Below are positions 25,100-33,830 of a stretch of DNA of 64,000 nt, piece by piece. Each line of letters starts with the position of its first letter. Position 1 is the first letter of the stretch. The DNA is taken from NCBI RefSeq assembly GCF_024758005.1, contig NZ_CP103288.1, positions 3,782,001 to 3,846,000 on the forward strand. Direction: 5' to 3'. The position numbers and the translations under genes were made by a program. A model generated the notes under the pieces. The model made no database searches. It had not been told where the DNA came from and worked only from the letters and a program-made list of their open reading frames with translations. The DNA comes from Pseudarthrobacter sp. NS4 (lineage in GTDB: Bacteria; Actinomycetota; Actinomycetes; Actinomycetales; Micrococcaceae).

Positions 25100-26595
25100 A
25101 TGGAGTCGAGAGTGGAGTTGTTCGCGCGGATCCGAAGGGACGCCCGGGTTGAGGGCCTGTCCGTTCGTGCGTTGGCGGTCCGGCACGGAGTTCACAGAAG
25201 AACGGTGAGGCAGGCACTGGATTCAGCTGCCCCTCCGGAGCGCAAACAGAGGCAAGGCGTGTCCTGGAGGCTGGAACCGTTCAAGGGCGCGATCGACGCG
25301 ATGCTGATCGAGGACACAACGGCTCCGCGGAAGCAGCGTCATACCGCACGAAGGATCCTGGCCCGGCTCATCGAAGAGCACGGTGTGCAGGAGCTCTCGT
25401 ATTCCACGGTGCGTGATTACGTAAGGGTCCGTCGGGCCCAGATTGATGTGGAGGCCGGACGCCGCGTTGAGGTGTTTGTTCCTCAGGAACATGCGCCGGG
25501 CGCCGAGGCCGAGGTGGACTTCGGCGAGGTCTTTGTCGTGCTTAACGGGGTGAAGACGAAGTGTCACATGTTCATCTTTCGGTTATCGCATTCGGGCAGA
25601 GCCATCCACCGGATCTACCCGACCCAGGCCCAGGAAGCCTTTCTCGAGGGCCATATCGAGGCCTTCAACGTTCTTGGCGGCATCCCGACCAAACACATCC
25701 GCTACGACAATCTCACCAGCGCGGTCACCGCTGTGGTGTTCGGGCAAGGCCGGCAGCGCCAGGAGAACGACCGGTGGGTGTTATTCCGTTCGTTCTACGG
25801 CTTCGATCCCTTCTATTGCCAACCTGGCATCGGAGGGGCCCATGAAAAGGGCGGGGTTGAGGGTGAGGTGGGCTGGTTCCGGCGTAACAGACTCTCGCCC
25901 ATGCCTGTCGCTGAATCCCTGGACGAGCTCAACGACCGCATCCGCGGATGGGAAGCACAGGACGATCGCCGGCGAATCAATGACAGGATCCGCACCATCG
26001 GTCAGGACTTCGAGATTGAACGGCCGTTCCTGGCCCCCTTGCCGGCGGAGGAATTTGATCCGGGTCTGTTGCTGAACCCGAGGGTTGATAGGTCCTCGAT
26101 GGTCACGGTCCGGATGGTGAAGTACTCCGTCCCGGCCCGGTTCATCGGCCGGAGGGTCCGGGTCTCGTTGCGGGCGTCCGAGGTCGTGGTGTTTGACGGC
26201 CGCATGGTGGCCGCCAGACATCAGCGGGTCGCCGCCCGGCCGGGGCAATCGGTCCAGCTGGATCACTATCTCGAAGTACTCAAAACCAAACCCGGTGCGC
26301 GGCGCTGGGAGTGGGCGCGGTCAGCGCCGACGTCGTCGCGGTCGAAGCCCGCAGACACGCCGCGGCCTCTTCCCGGGATGGGGCCGGTACCGACTGTCAT
26401 CCCGTTGCTCACAGCGAATTGAAAGTGCAACGGGTTGTCAGTCTCACCCAGCGCCGACTCATGAACCCCGCAGCCGTCATTGCCGGGCTCCCGCCTGACG
26501 TCCGGCCCCTGCCTTCGGTCAGTGCCTATGACGAGCTGCTGGCCAAACGCACCGAACACCCTGCAGGAACCGCGTCGAAGGAGAACATCTCATGA
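25100..26595 (+). pseudogene. istA: IS21 transposase IstA, C-terminal frame broken by internal deletion
   Basis: From the ATG at 25100 (GCGGAAGGTT upstream) 440 codons are open to 26422. The N-terminal helix-turn-helix (LSVRALAVRHGVHRRTVRQA) and the DDE integrase core are intact: Asp in AEVDFGE, Asp in HIRYDN and Glu in HEKGGVEGEVGW. After HYLEVLKTKPGA (about 26295) the frame leaves the family sequence and gives a meaningless tail. The expected IstA C-terminus (SADVVAVEARRHAA ... RLMNPAAVIAGLPPDVRPLP ... YDELLAKR) continues in another frame from about 26311 to 26595, ending in the ATGA overlap with istB. A deletion of some 50-70 codons of the helical segment is the simplest cause. The stub may be inactive. 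Confidence 0.8.
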
Positions 26596-27410
26596 GCCCC
26601 ACGGCACCCGCCATCACCATCACCCCTACTCTGCGCCGGCGCCGCGGCCTGACCGAACAGGCAGCGGTTGCCGCCGTGGACCAGGCCTGCCGTCGACTGC
26701 GTTTGCCCACCATCCGGGGAGTCCTCGATGAAGCCCTCACCGTCGCCGGGAAGGAACAACTCTCCTACCAGGGCTTCCTAGCCGAGCTGCTGCTGGCCGA
26801 GTGCGACGACCGGGACCGGCGCTCCTCCATTCGCCGCGTGAAAGCTGCGAACTTTCCCCGGGACAAGTGGCTCGGGGACTTTGATTTCGATGCGAACCCG
26901 AACATCAACCCTGCCACCATCCACACCCTGGCCACCGGGGAATGGATCCGCAAAGGACAACCACTCTGCCTCATCGGGGACTCCGGAACCGGAAAATCCC
27001 ACCTGCTCATCGGCCTCGGCACTGCCGCCGCGGAGAAGGGTTACCGGGTCAAGTACACCCTCGCCACCCGGCTCGTAAACGAACTCGTCGAAGCCGCCGA
27101 TGAGAAGGTCCTGGCCAAGACCATCGCCCGCTACGGCCGCGTGGACCTGCTTTGCATCGACGAGCTCGGCTACATGGAGCTGGACCGCCGCGGCGCCGAA
27201 CTCCTGTTCCAGGTCTTGACCGAACGCGAGGAGAAAAACTCCATCGCGATCGCCTCCAATGAATCGTTCTCCGGCTGGACCAAAACCTTCACTGACCCTC
27301 GCCTCTGCGCCGCCATCGTGGACCGACTGACCTTCAACGGCACCATCATCGAAACCGGCACCGACTCATACCGCCTCGCCCACACCATCGCTCAACAAGC
27401 GGCCACCTAA
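26592..27410 (+). CDS. istB: IS21 transposition helper ATPase IstB
   Basis: 272 aa, apparently intact. AAA+ domain with Walker A LIGDSGTGKSHLLIGLG (about residues 126-142) and Walker B LLCIDELGYMELDRRGAELL; sensor region IAIASNESFSGWTKTFTDPR. It binds ATP and target DNA and stimulates IstA. The ATG overlaps the istA C-terminal frame (ATGA), the normal arrangement of the family. It begins with ribosome site AAGGAGAACATCTC. Confidence 0.92.
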   Translation: MSPTAPAITITPTLRRRRGLTEQAAVAAVDQACRRLRLPTIRGVLDEALTVAGKEQLSYQGFLAELLLAECDDRDRRSSIRRVKAANFPRDKWLGDFDFDANPNINPATIHTLATGEWIRKGQPLCLIGDSGTGKSHLLIGLGTAAAEKGYRVKYTLATRLVNELVEAADEKVLAKTIARYGRVDLLCIDELGYMELDRRGAELLFQVLTEREEKNSIAIASNESFSGWTKTFTDPRLCAAIVDRLTFNGTIIETGTDSYRLAHTIAQQAAT

Positions 27411-27413
27411 AAG

Positions 27414-27432
27414 CAACTGGCACGGCCAGTTG
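27414..27432 (+). terminator. Hairpin immediately after istB
   Basis: CAACTGGC-acg-GCCAGTTG is a perfect 8-bp stem with 3-nt loop, starting 4 bp after the istB stop. There is no T-run, so it may be an RNA 3' end structure rather than a strong terminator. Confidence 0.45.
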
Positions 27433-27555
27433 TAGCCGTCCTGCGGGCCCAAAAAGGGTTGATTGGTCAGCCCGTTCTGTTGGGCCGCGGCTGCAGCTCC
27501 CCGATCGCGGGAGCTGCCGCGAATAGGCAATGATGCGTCATTGTCCTGATCTCCG

Positions 27556-28083
27556 TTAAGAAGCCGGTGCGACGTCTCCGAATTGAACTGTGACAGGGCA
27601 TCCCGCTGCCTCGGAATACCCGCGCTCCAGACTTGCGACATCGGATGAACCCTGGACGGACTCATCGATGGTCAGCTGGAGGGCTGACCCATCGGGTGAC
27701 ACAGAAAAGATGTTGACCGTCGGGTCTGTTGCCAGGAGATGGCTACCGTATTCTCTGAGCTTGCCTGGGGAGCAGCGGGCTGTCTCAACGGTTATCGGAA
27801 CCTCAGGAAAGCGGGTGATGAGATCTTGCAACTTCGAGTCAACCGGCCCTTCCCAATGAACCACAACGTTTTTTCCCTTCAGCACTTCGACTGAGGCAAA
27901 ACGGGCATCTCCCGCCAGTTCGCGGCTCAGTTCGCTGGCCGCGTAGGCGACGTCCCCGTCGACAGCCTGCGCCTCGGTGGTGACTATTGAAGCGGGGCTC
28001 TCCGAGCCTGGCGCAGGTTGTTCCCTAGCGCAGGAAGTAGCGCAGAGGCTAAGACCCATCAGAACAACGCAGAAGCGCCTCAT
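27556..28083 (-). CDS. Predicted lipoprotein, passenger inside the IS21 element
   Basis: 175 aa from the ATG at 28083 (another ATG is at 28098). A type II signal peptide is clear: positively charged MRRF, hydrophobic VVLMGLSL, lipobox ATSC near residue 18, so the mature protein would be anchored outside the membrane. The rest (about 155 aa) has no family I recognise; it includes VAYAASELSRELAGDARF and PEVPITVETARCSPGKL. It lies on the opposite strand to istAB but inside the element's inverted ends. It could be true cargo or a host gene trapped by end remodelling. Confidence 0.65.
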   Translation of the reverse strand: MRRFCVVLMGLSLCATSCAREQPAPGSESPASIVTTEAQAVDGDVAYAASELSRELAGDARFASVEVLKGKNVVVHWEGPVDSKLQDLITRFPEVPITVETARCSPGKLREYGSHLLATDPTVNIFSVSPDGSALQLTIDESVQGSSDVASLERGYSEAAGCPVTVQFGDVAPAS

Positions 28084-28220
28084 CTCACAACCACTCATTG
28101 GAGATGAGACTGGACAAAAGCGATCTACGTGCAGCCATGCCGGACTCCCATTCGATGCGCTCCCCAGTGAGCAACTTTGCGCTCCCCTGTGAGCACACAT
28201 AGATCATGCGATTTCTTCGG

Positions 28221-28249
28221 CCGGTTAATCAAGAGCGTTGATTAACCGG
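28221..28249. repeat. Perfect 12-bp inverted repeat near IS21 right end
   Basis: CCGGTTAATCAA and TTGATTAACCGG are exact reverse complements separated by GAGCG. It is upstream of the lipoprotein gene and 100 bp from the element's right end. It could be an operator, or a recombination or transposase site. Confidence 0.6.
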
Positions 28250-28307
28250 TTGGCGCTCAAACCCGGTAAATGCTGGGTGACAGGCCGACCGTCAAAAGCC
28301 CATAGGT

Positions 28308-28351
28308 GGGGCCAGATTTTGCCGTCCGAGTGGGGCCAAAAATACTTGACA
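28308..28351 (-). repeat. Right terminal inverted repeat of the IS21-family element
   Basis: Contains GGGGCCAGATTTTG and TGGGGCCAAAAATACTTGAC, the reverse complement of the multi-part left end, terminating ...TTGACA at 28351. Confidence 0.7.
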
Positions 28352-28667
28352 CATTCAGTCTCTCAACCCTTGGGAAACGAGACGTCTCACCGACTGTGTG
28401 AAGGCACCGTACCCGTAGGTGAATTCCGTGACCCCGATTCTTGCAACTATGTATGGCAACTCGCTGTCTCGGCATCGACACTCGTCATTAGTTTCGAGAC
28501 GACGAGCACTACGCGCCACCTTCCATGACCGCGTCCTGTTGCAGCACACCTCAAGCTCACGTTGTGAGCGTGGATTTCTCAGACAGTCCCCGTGGGAGCT
28601 CGGGCTCTGGACCGACTGGAGCTGCATTCGGAAACCCCGGTGGAGTCAAAGCACTACGGATCAACTA

Positions 28668-28884
28668 CTACCGTCTAAGCGAGTACTGGTACTCATTTAG
28701 GCGCCGGGCTGCCTCAAGCGAATCGAAGTAGTGGAGCACCAGAATGTTGTTGGGGTCGTCAGCCATGCGGTGCACTGAATGATCGATAACACCCGCCGGC
28801 CTGACGCAGCCCGTCGGCTGAATCGTAGACCCTGCGGAAGTTGTCGTAGTCGGCGAAGTGGCGGAGAAGAGTGACGAGTGCCAT
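28668..28884 (-). pseudogene. Small ABM/dimeric-barrel-like gene with a one-base frameshift
   Basis: The ATG at 28884 opens MALVTLLRHFADYDNFRRVY then DSADGLRQAGG; after that the frame ends quickly. One frame over, GVIDHSVHRMADDPNNILVL and HYFDSLEAARRLNEYQYSLR continue to a stop at 28668. Joined by removing one G in the GGCGGGTG run near 28800, they give a coherent protein of about 71 aa with the antibiotic-monooxygenase/cyclase pattern (DPN...VLHYFDSLEAARR). It is therefore either an inactivated gene or a sequencing indel. The rest of 28352-29224 shows no other gene. Confidence 0.6.
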
Positions 28885-29224
28885 GAGAGAGTCCTTCGAC
28901 TCGTTCCAAAATATAGGGTGGTCCGTATCGTAAAACTAGACGTGGGACCAGGACCGGTCAAGGTATATAACTCTTGGTCCGTGCCCACCAACGTCTGGTG
29001 CAGGAAGCGCAGAAGGAATTGGTGGATTACCTGCGCTGACACCTTCGGGGAAGGGAACACCCCGCTCCGATACCCTGCGAACGCCGAGGCGAAGGGGCAA
29101 CGTTACGGTAGATAGCATTCCTGGCCGTCGGCCTGGTTCTGTTCTTCATCAAGAACAGGCCAAGGTCAACCCCGAAACCCCTCCCAAGGATGAGGACATA
29201 ACCGGGGTCGTCTGACAAGCAAGC

Positions 29225-29255
29225 AAAAGGCGGGGTCCACTGGACCCCGCCTTTT
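29225..29255 (-). terminator. Strong hairpin downstream of the phytase-like gene
   Basis: AAAAGGCGGGGTCCA and TGGACCCCGCCTTTT pair perfectly over 15 bp with a minimal loop, about 80 bp beyond the phytase stop. It is symmetrical, so could terminate from either side. Confidence 0.75.
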
Positions 29256-29333
29256 GTTCTTCTAAAAAGCGTCAATGGAGACGACCCCTCTTGATACGCA
29301 GACAAGGCCTGAAGCTGGTCAAGCTGCGACTAC

Positions 29334-32117
29334 CTACGATTGTTGCAGTTGGAGCACCAGCTTGGGTGGGGTCGTAGTCTCTCTTGAGCCGAAGTCGGCC
29401 CCGTCGCTGCTGGTGGCGTTGATGCCAAGCGAGAGGATGCCGCCGAGCTCGCCCTGCAGAGCTGACGCATTCAGCGTCACTTCATAATTGGTGTTCGACG
29501 TGACCGGTCCCAGGCTGCCCAGCACGCTGCTGCCCAACGCTGGCCTTGTGCTGTACGTGAGGCCGCTCTCAGTCCACGTGTCGTCCGTAACCAACCTGAC
29601 GTTCTGCGTACCCACTGAGCCGCTGGTCGTCGCCCGTAGTTGGAGCTTCGCGCTTACGATTGTTTTACCTGCGAGTGCCGACAAATCGAACTTCAGGTAG
29701 GCATTCTCCACCGGGCTGTTGTCCACTGCGAGCTTCGGCGCCGTCCCGTAGTTCGTCGTCGTCGCCCCGCTGGAAACATACGCGTCCGCTGTGGCCGTCA
29801 AAGTCACCGTCTCCGAGGGCGTCGTAGCTGCGGCTGTAGTGAAAGTCCACGTCTTAGCCACGACTGTGTTGCCGGCGGAATCTTTCGCTCCGCTGACCCT
29901 CGCGGTGTACTGCGTACCAGGTTTCAGATTGGCTGTGGGATCCAATGTGGCGGTGTTGTTGCTGAGGGTGACCACCGCATCCACAGGAGTGGTTGACGTT
30001 CCCTCGGCCAGCGTGAACGTCGTCCTGTTGACCGTCGTCGGGTCCATGGCCTCCGAAAATGTAGCCGTGACATTTCCGGTGACCGGTGCGTTTGGTGCAT
30101 TCTCTGCCGGAGTCACTGAGGTAACCGTGGGTGCGGTGCTGTCCTCGGGTGGCGTCCCCGTGCCCGATCCCAGTTGGAGCACCAGCTTTGGTGGGGTCGT
30201 AGTCTCTCTTGAGCCGAAGTCGGCCCCGTCGCTGCTGGTGCCGTTGATGCCAAGCGAGAGGATGCCGCCGAGCTCGCCCTGCAGAGCTGACGCACTCAGC
30301 GTCACTTCATAATTGGTGTTCGACGAGACGGGTCCGAGGCTGCCCAGCACGCTGCTGCCCAAGGCCGGCCTTGTGCTGTACGTGAGGCCGCTCTCAGTCC
30401 ACGTGTCGTCCGTAACCAACCTGACGTTCTGCGTACCCACTGAGCCGCTGGTCGTCGCCCGTAGTTGGAGCTTCGCGCTTACGATTGTTTTACCTGCGAG
30501 TGCCGACAAATCAAACTTCAGGTAGGCATTCTCCACCGGGCTGTTGTCCACTGCGAGCTTCGGCGCCGTCCCATAGTTCGTCGTCGTCGCCCCGCTGGAA
30601 ACATACGCGTCCGCTGTCGGCGCCAACGTCGCCGTTTGCGGCGCCGAGGTGTCGATTACCCAAGTTCGTTCCGCAGGAGTCGCGTCGGAGTTGCCAGCCG
30701 CGTCGGTCGCCCGCACTGCGAAGACGTGCGAGCCACCTGCGAGATCAGCGTATTTCTTCGGCGACGTACATCCCTCGAAGGCACCCCCATCCAAGGCACA
30801 CTCGAAAGTCCCAGGCTCCGTCGCAGTGAAGGTGAACTCAGCCGAAGTGCTGCTACTGGTCCCTGATGGACCACCTGTAATCGAGGTATCGGGCGGTGTG
30901 GTGTCCGGTCCGGGGCCTCCTCCTCCGGCCGCTGCTCCTATTTGACGCGGGTCAAAAGTGGTGTCCACAAGCAGCCGAGGGCTGAAAGAATCGGCAATTC
31001 GCTGCCAGGAGACAAGCTTGTGGTTTTGGTTACCACTGTTGCCGTTGCCCGCATTGGTGTTGTTGTGATCCTGGCTGGTGAAAAGTCCAGCGGGATAGGA
31101 AGGGCCAAGTGGAAAATTGGTGACATCAATCCCGTCTTGACCGTTCACACCGTCGACGCCACCGCCATCGATGATCTTGAAGGAACCGACGAAGGCGTTG
31201 TCACCGCGGTTGTAGATGACGAAGTTGGATCCGCCCTGGCTCGACACAATCAAATAACCGGTCCCCTGCCGGCCATAATAGATGGCGGTGTTCTTGATGT
31301 TGTCCACTATTCGTCCGCCGGTTGCCACGGTGCGGTCCACGAGTGTCCGGGTTGAACCGTCCCCCGGCTCAGCTCCGTACCGCCACACGCCGACTTCCTC
31401 CTCGGATACATAGAGACGTTGAAGCTCGTCATCTGCCGAAATGCCTTCGGAGCTGTCGCCGTTGTCGAAGGAACGCACGGCAGTCCCTCGAACCGATCCG
31501 TTGGAGCCGTCCAGCTCGAACTGGCTTATCACGTTCGTGTTGAAGTCATGCACAAAGGCGTAATACTTCCCAGAGACTGGGGAGTGATACATCCCGAAGC
31601 CGCGAGGCCTGCCCGGGGTGGTGATGCGGCCCACCTCTGTCAGCGACCGATCCGCCACGTTTACCTTGTAGAAGCGAACGCCGGTCGACCCCACATTCCT
31701 CTCCGTCACGCCGACGAGGGCGATGCGCTCACTGCCCAACGGAAAGTTGTACCGGAGATCGACGTTATTCATACTGCCGTGCAGGTAAAAATGTAACTGG
31801 CGCCCCGACAGGTCGTAGACCCCCACGCCTCCGGTACTTAACTTGTCCGTACCGATCACCACGCTCTGCGACGGATCGGTGGGGTGTATCCAGATCGCGG
31901 TGTCGTCTGCCGCGTCACTGGAGCTCGGAACGGGTGTCGTCTCCGCCGACGGAGCCACAAGGACGTCCGCCGCATGCGCTTGCGGGGCGGTGAGTACGGT
32001 GAGGCTTGCGAGGGCCGCAGCTAATACCGCGACAATCAGGAGCCGGAGCAGCGTGGGAGCGTGGCGCAAGGATCCGCCAGCTGCGTGCCTGCGTGGAACA
32101 CTAACAGTGTGAGCCAT
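29334..32117 (-). CDS. Secreted phytase-like protein with two DNRLRE domains
   Basis: 927 aa from the ATG at 32117 (TAGGAAATCC upstream). A Sec signal peptide (about residues 1-50, RHAPTLLRLLIVAVLAAALA then APQAHAADV) leads to a beta-propeller phytase-like domain (about 55-385, DDTAIWIHPTDPSQSVVIGT, GVYDLSGRQL, GTGYLIVSSQGGSNFVIY). A short linker with an Ig-like module (FECALDGGAFEGC, GSHVFAVRATDAAGNSDATP) is followed by DNRLRE, a Big_5-type Ig module (NAPVTGNVTATFSEAMDPTT) and a second DNRLRE. It would release phosphate from phytate or act on a related polymer outside the cell, the C-terminal modules aiding adhesion. The two DNRLRE blocks are nearly identical in DNA. Confidence 0.85.
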   Translation of the reverse strand: MAHTVSVPRRHAAGGSLRHAPTLLRLLIVAVLAAALASLTVLTAPQAHAADVLVAPSAETTPVPSSSDAADDTAIWIHPTDPSQSVVIGTDKLSTGGVGVYDLSGRQLHFYLHGSMNNVDLRYNFPLGSERIALVGVTERNVGSTGVRFYKVNVADRSLTEVGRITTPGRPRGFGMYHSPVSGKYYAFVHDFNTNVISQFELDGSNGSVRGTAVRSFDNGDSSEGISADDELQRLYVSEEEVGVWRYGAEPGDGSTRTLVDRTVATGGRIVDNIKNTAIYYGRQGTGYLIVSSQGGSNFVIYNRGDNAFVGSFKIIDGGGVDGVNGQDGIDVTNFPLGPSYPAGLFTSQDHNNTNAGNGNSGNQNHKLVSWQRIADSFSPRLLVDTTFDPRQIGAAAGGGGPGPDTTPPDTSITGGPSGTSSSTSAEFTFTATEPGTFECALDGGAFEGCTSPKKYADLAGGSHVFAVRATDAAGNSDATPAERTWVIDTSAPQTATLAPTADAYVSSGATTTNYGTAPKLAVDNSPVENAYLKFDLSALAGKTIVSAKLQLRATTSGSVGTQNVRLVTDDTWTESGLTYSTRPALGSSVLGSLGPVSSNTNYEVTLSASALQGELGGILSLGINGTSSDGADFGSRETTTPPKLVLQLGSGTGTPPEDSTAPTVTSVTPAENAPNAPVTGNVTATFSEAMDPTTVNRTTFTLAEGTSTTPVDAVVTLSNNTATLDPTANLKPGTQYTARVSGAKDSAGNTVVAKTWTFTTAAATTPSETVTLTATADAYVSSGATTTNYGTAPKLAVDNSPVENAYLKFDLSALAGKTIVSAKLQLRATTSGSVGTQNVRLVTDDTWTESGLTYSTRPALGSSVLGSLGPVTSNTNYEVTLNASALQGELGGILSLGINATSSDGADFGSRETTTPPKLVLQLQQS
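29346..29792 (-). repeat. Direct repeat copy A (C-terminal DNRLRE domain)
   Basis: About 447 bp nearly identical, without indels, to 30171-30617 (offset 825 bp throughout). Only scattered substitutions are visible, for example GTGGCG versus GTGCCG near 29415/30240. Confidence 0.85.
30171..30617 (-). repeat. Direct repeat copy B (first DNRLRE domain)
   Basis: Partner of 29346-29792. The edges coincide with the domain boundaries, showing an in-frame domain duplication. Confidence 0.85.
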
Positions 32118-32315
32118 GGATTTCCTATCCGTTGGCCGGTGCGCTGCACGAAGGCACCGTAGGAGGCTGACGAGCAGATGCGTGCACACCTGTTTCGCCC
32201 CCCAGCGGACTATCACCCTCCTCCAAAAGGCCTAGGCAAGAAAGGGAAGTAACTACTCGAATTTATGATTGGGTATTACTTGCGAAGGGATATCCTCGCG
32301 AATGGCTTCCCCTCG

Positions 32316-32579
32316 TTAGTCACCCGGCAAGGTGTGGCGCCAGCCGGGAAAGAGTTCGTCCAAAATGATCCGGGTACAGCTGGTCTTTTTCAGGGCAGGC
32401 GGTTCAACCCGAGACCCGTTTGGCCAGGGCATATTCGTGGGGTTGAGCTGGATCATCCCATGAGGGCAGTCGGCCATGTGTCCGGAGGGCTCTAGCAGCT
32501 GCTCAAAACGCTTGGTCCGACCTTTATTGTCGCCGGGGGAACTGCGCCACCCCCGCAAAGCATTCCTCAGCTTAATCAA
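32316..32579 (-). pseudogene. Second degenerate helicase-associated (HA) domain remnant
   Basis: One frame reads KLRNALRGWRSSPGDNKG ... RFEQLLEPSGH; a second frame takes over with HGRLPSWDDPAQPHEYALAK then stops; the first resumes with ALKKTSCTRIILDELFPGWR. Joined, these follow the HA copy at 9458-9811 (KLNSALPGWRS, GRLPVLGSSTPPEEYALGKW, LDELLPAWR). At least two frameshifts make it a relic. The rest of 32118-33030 has only the dispersed repeat at 32782-32853. Confidence 0.55.
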
Positions 32580-32781
32580 TTCGTCCTACTTGACAGACCC
32601 GCAGAAAGTCGCTGGCTCAGCCTGTCTACGCCGGCTTGGTATCGACTGTACCCGGGGCTCGGACTCGGAAAAATACGGGAAATCGGGTACGGACGGAGGC
32701 TCGTCCAGCTAGGGAACACCCCAACCTGACAAAGGGCTCCTTGCTGGACTACAGAAGCAATGGGAAATGATCTATGGCCGC

Positions 32782-32853
32782 CGCCCACAGCCGGGGACAA
32801 TTCTCATAGGTTATCCACCGCTACTGCTGTCAGGGAGCTACCCCAACGGCTCC
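32782..32853 (+). repeat. Dispersed repeat copy 1, with DnaA-box-like TTATCCACC
   Basis: Shares CGCCCACAGCCGGGGACAAT and GGAGCTACCCCAACGGCTCC with 40334-40410, with a variable middle. This copy holds TTATCCACC, and an inverted CGTGGATAA lies just downstream near 32866; both are one mismatch from a DnaA box. No gene is recognised here. Confidence 0.55.
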
Positions 32854-33030
32854 CAATCCCAGCCGTGGATAACCCGGATTGACCCCAGCCATGGACGGCT
32901 CAGAGTCGGCCCCCAGTCCCGGCCGCGTTATCAGCAAGCACGGCCTAATCAGCCCGAGGCAGGTTGACGGAATCTCCATTATCGGCGTTTGCATATGGGC
33001 GGGGGAGGGCCTGAAGGAGTACCCTCGCTG

Positions 33031-33777
33031 CTACTGGGAGGCGTCGAAGCTCAGGAGCAGTCGCCGTGATGCCGTCTGCATATGGGAGCGCATTGAGGCT
33101 GTGACTGCGGCAGGATCTCTGGCTTCCAGCGCTGCGTGGATTTCCGTGTGTTCCTTTAGGGCAGCGGCGGCGTGCCCTTCGTCCGTCAGTGCCCGGTCCA
33201 CCCAGATGCGCAAAAGCGAACGGATGCTCTGAAGCAGTTCCTGAAGCACCTGGTTCCCCGAGCCTTCGGCGATTTCGCGGTGGAAAGCAGCGTCGGCCTC
33301 CACGAAGGCGGCGAGGTCGTCGAGATTGGCCGCCATAGTGGCCAGGTTGCCCTTCATCCTTTCCAAGGCTTCGCTGGTGATGCGTTCCGCCGCAAGTTGC
33401 GCGGCCTGAACCTCCAAGCCGCTGCGTAATTCAACCAGCTCGCGGGTTCGGGGCGCTCCCAGCATCATGCCCCAGCTCAGTGTTCGGGGCAGAAGCTCCG
33501 AGATCCCGTCACGCAGATAAGTCCCGGAGCCCGGACGAACCACAACGATGCCCAGGATTTCCAGAGCGGCCAGAGCCTCCCGCACCGCAGAGCGCCCAAC
33601 TCCGAGGGAGGCCGCGAGCTGGCGCTCTGCCGGCAACCTTGTTCCCGGAGCGATATCTCCGCTGGTGAAATAGGCAAGGAGGCGTTCAGCCACTTCCGAC
33701 ACCACTGATCCCTGGCCCACCGAGCCGAGGGCTTCGCTGATCTTGGCCGTGGACAGGGACGAGGGGTTTATGGACAC
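33031..33777 (-). CDS. FadR/GntR family transcriptional regulator
   Basis: 248 aa. N-terminal winged helix (about 25-95) with GTRLPAERQLAASLGVGRSA and VREALAALEILGIVVVRPG; C-terminal FCD domain with ELVELRSGLEVQAAQLAA and the metal/ligand His in DAAFHREIAEGSGN. It is divergent from the apionate-type operon (transporter at 33981) and a palindrome with FadR-like half-sites lies between them, so it is the probable regulator of that operon. The effector may be apionate or a later intermediate. Confidence 0.85.
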   Translation of the reverse strand: MSINPSSLSTAKISEALGSVGQGSVVSEVAERLLAYFTSGDIAPGTRLPAERQLAASLGVGRSAVREALAALEILGIVVVRPGSGTYLRDGISELLPRTLSWGMMLGAPRTRELVELRSGLEVQAAQLAAERITSEALERMKGNLATMAANLDDLAAFVEADAAFHREIAEGSGNQVLQELLQSIRSLLRIWVDRALTDEGHAAAALKEHTEIHAALEARDPAAVTASMRSHMQTASRRLLLSFDASQ

Positions 33778-33830
33778 AACCCAAGCCTAGCAATGAGGAC
33801 CGCTGGAGTACTTGCAACAGAACGAATCGA

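Larger units (their letters stand above)
24957..28351 (+). mobile_element. IS21-family insertion element with internal passenger region
   Basis: istA and istB are oriented rightwards. The left end (24957 on) reads TGTGACAGGTTTGGATGGCC, then GGACGG and TCTGGCCCCAC; the reverse complement of the right end (28351 down) reads TGTCAAGTATTTTTGGCCCC, then GGACGG and TCTGGCCCCAC. The ends therefore match as imperfect multi-part inverted repeats starting TGT. A further internal copy of TGTGACAG...TGGCCCC is at 25026-25047. At about 3.4 kb it is longer than usual for IS21 elements (about 2.0-2.6 kb), because some 940 bp lie between istB and the right end. I found no convincing target-site duplication. 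Confidence 0.75.

Noticed and set aside
24943..28370. Target-site duplication around the IS21 element
   Set aside because: GTCTCT occurs near both ends but at different distances, so it is not a clean duplication.
28668..29060. Single 130-codon minus-strand protein
   Set aside because: The first half is unrelated sequence; only the two shorter pieces joined by a frameshift make a coherent small protein.
29488..30525. Repeated 70-codon plus-strand frames
   Set aside because: They are antisense shadows of the duplicated DNRLRE domains.
32812..32874. Plasmid or chromosome replication origin
   Set aside because: Only two one-mismatch DnaA-like boxes, with no AT-rich region, parA/parB or rep gene.
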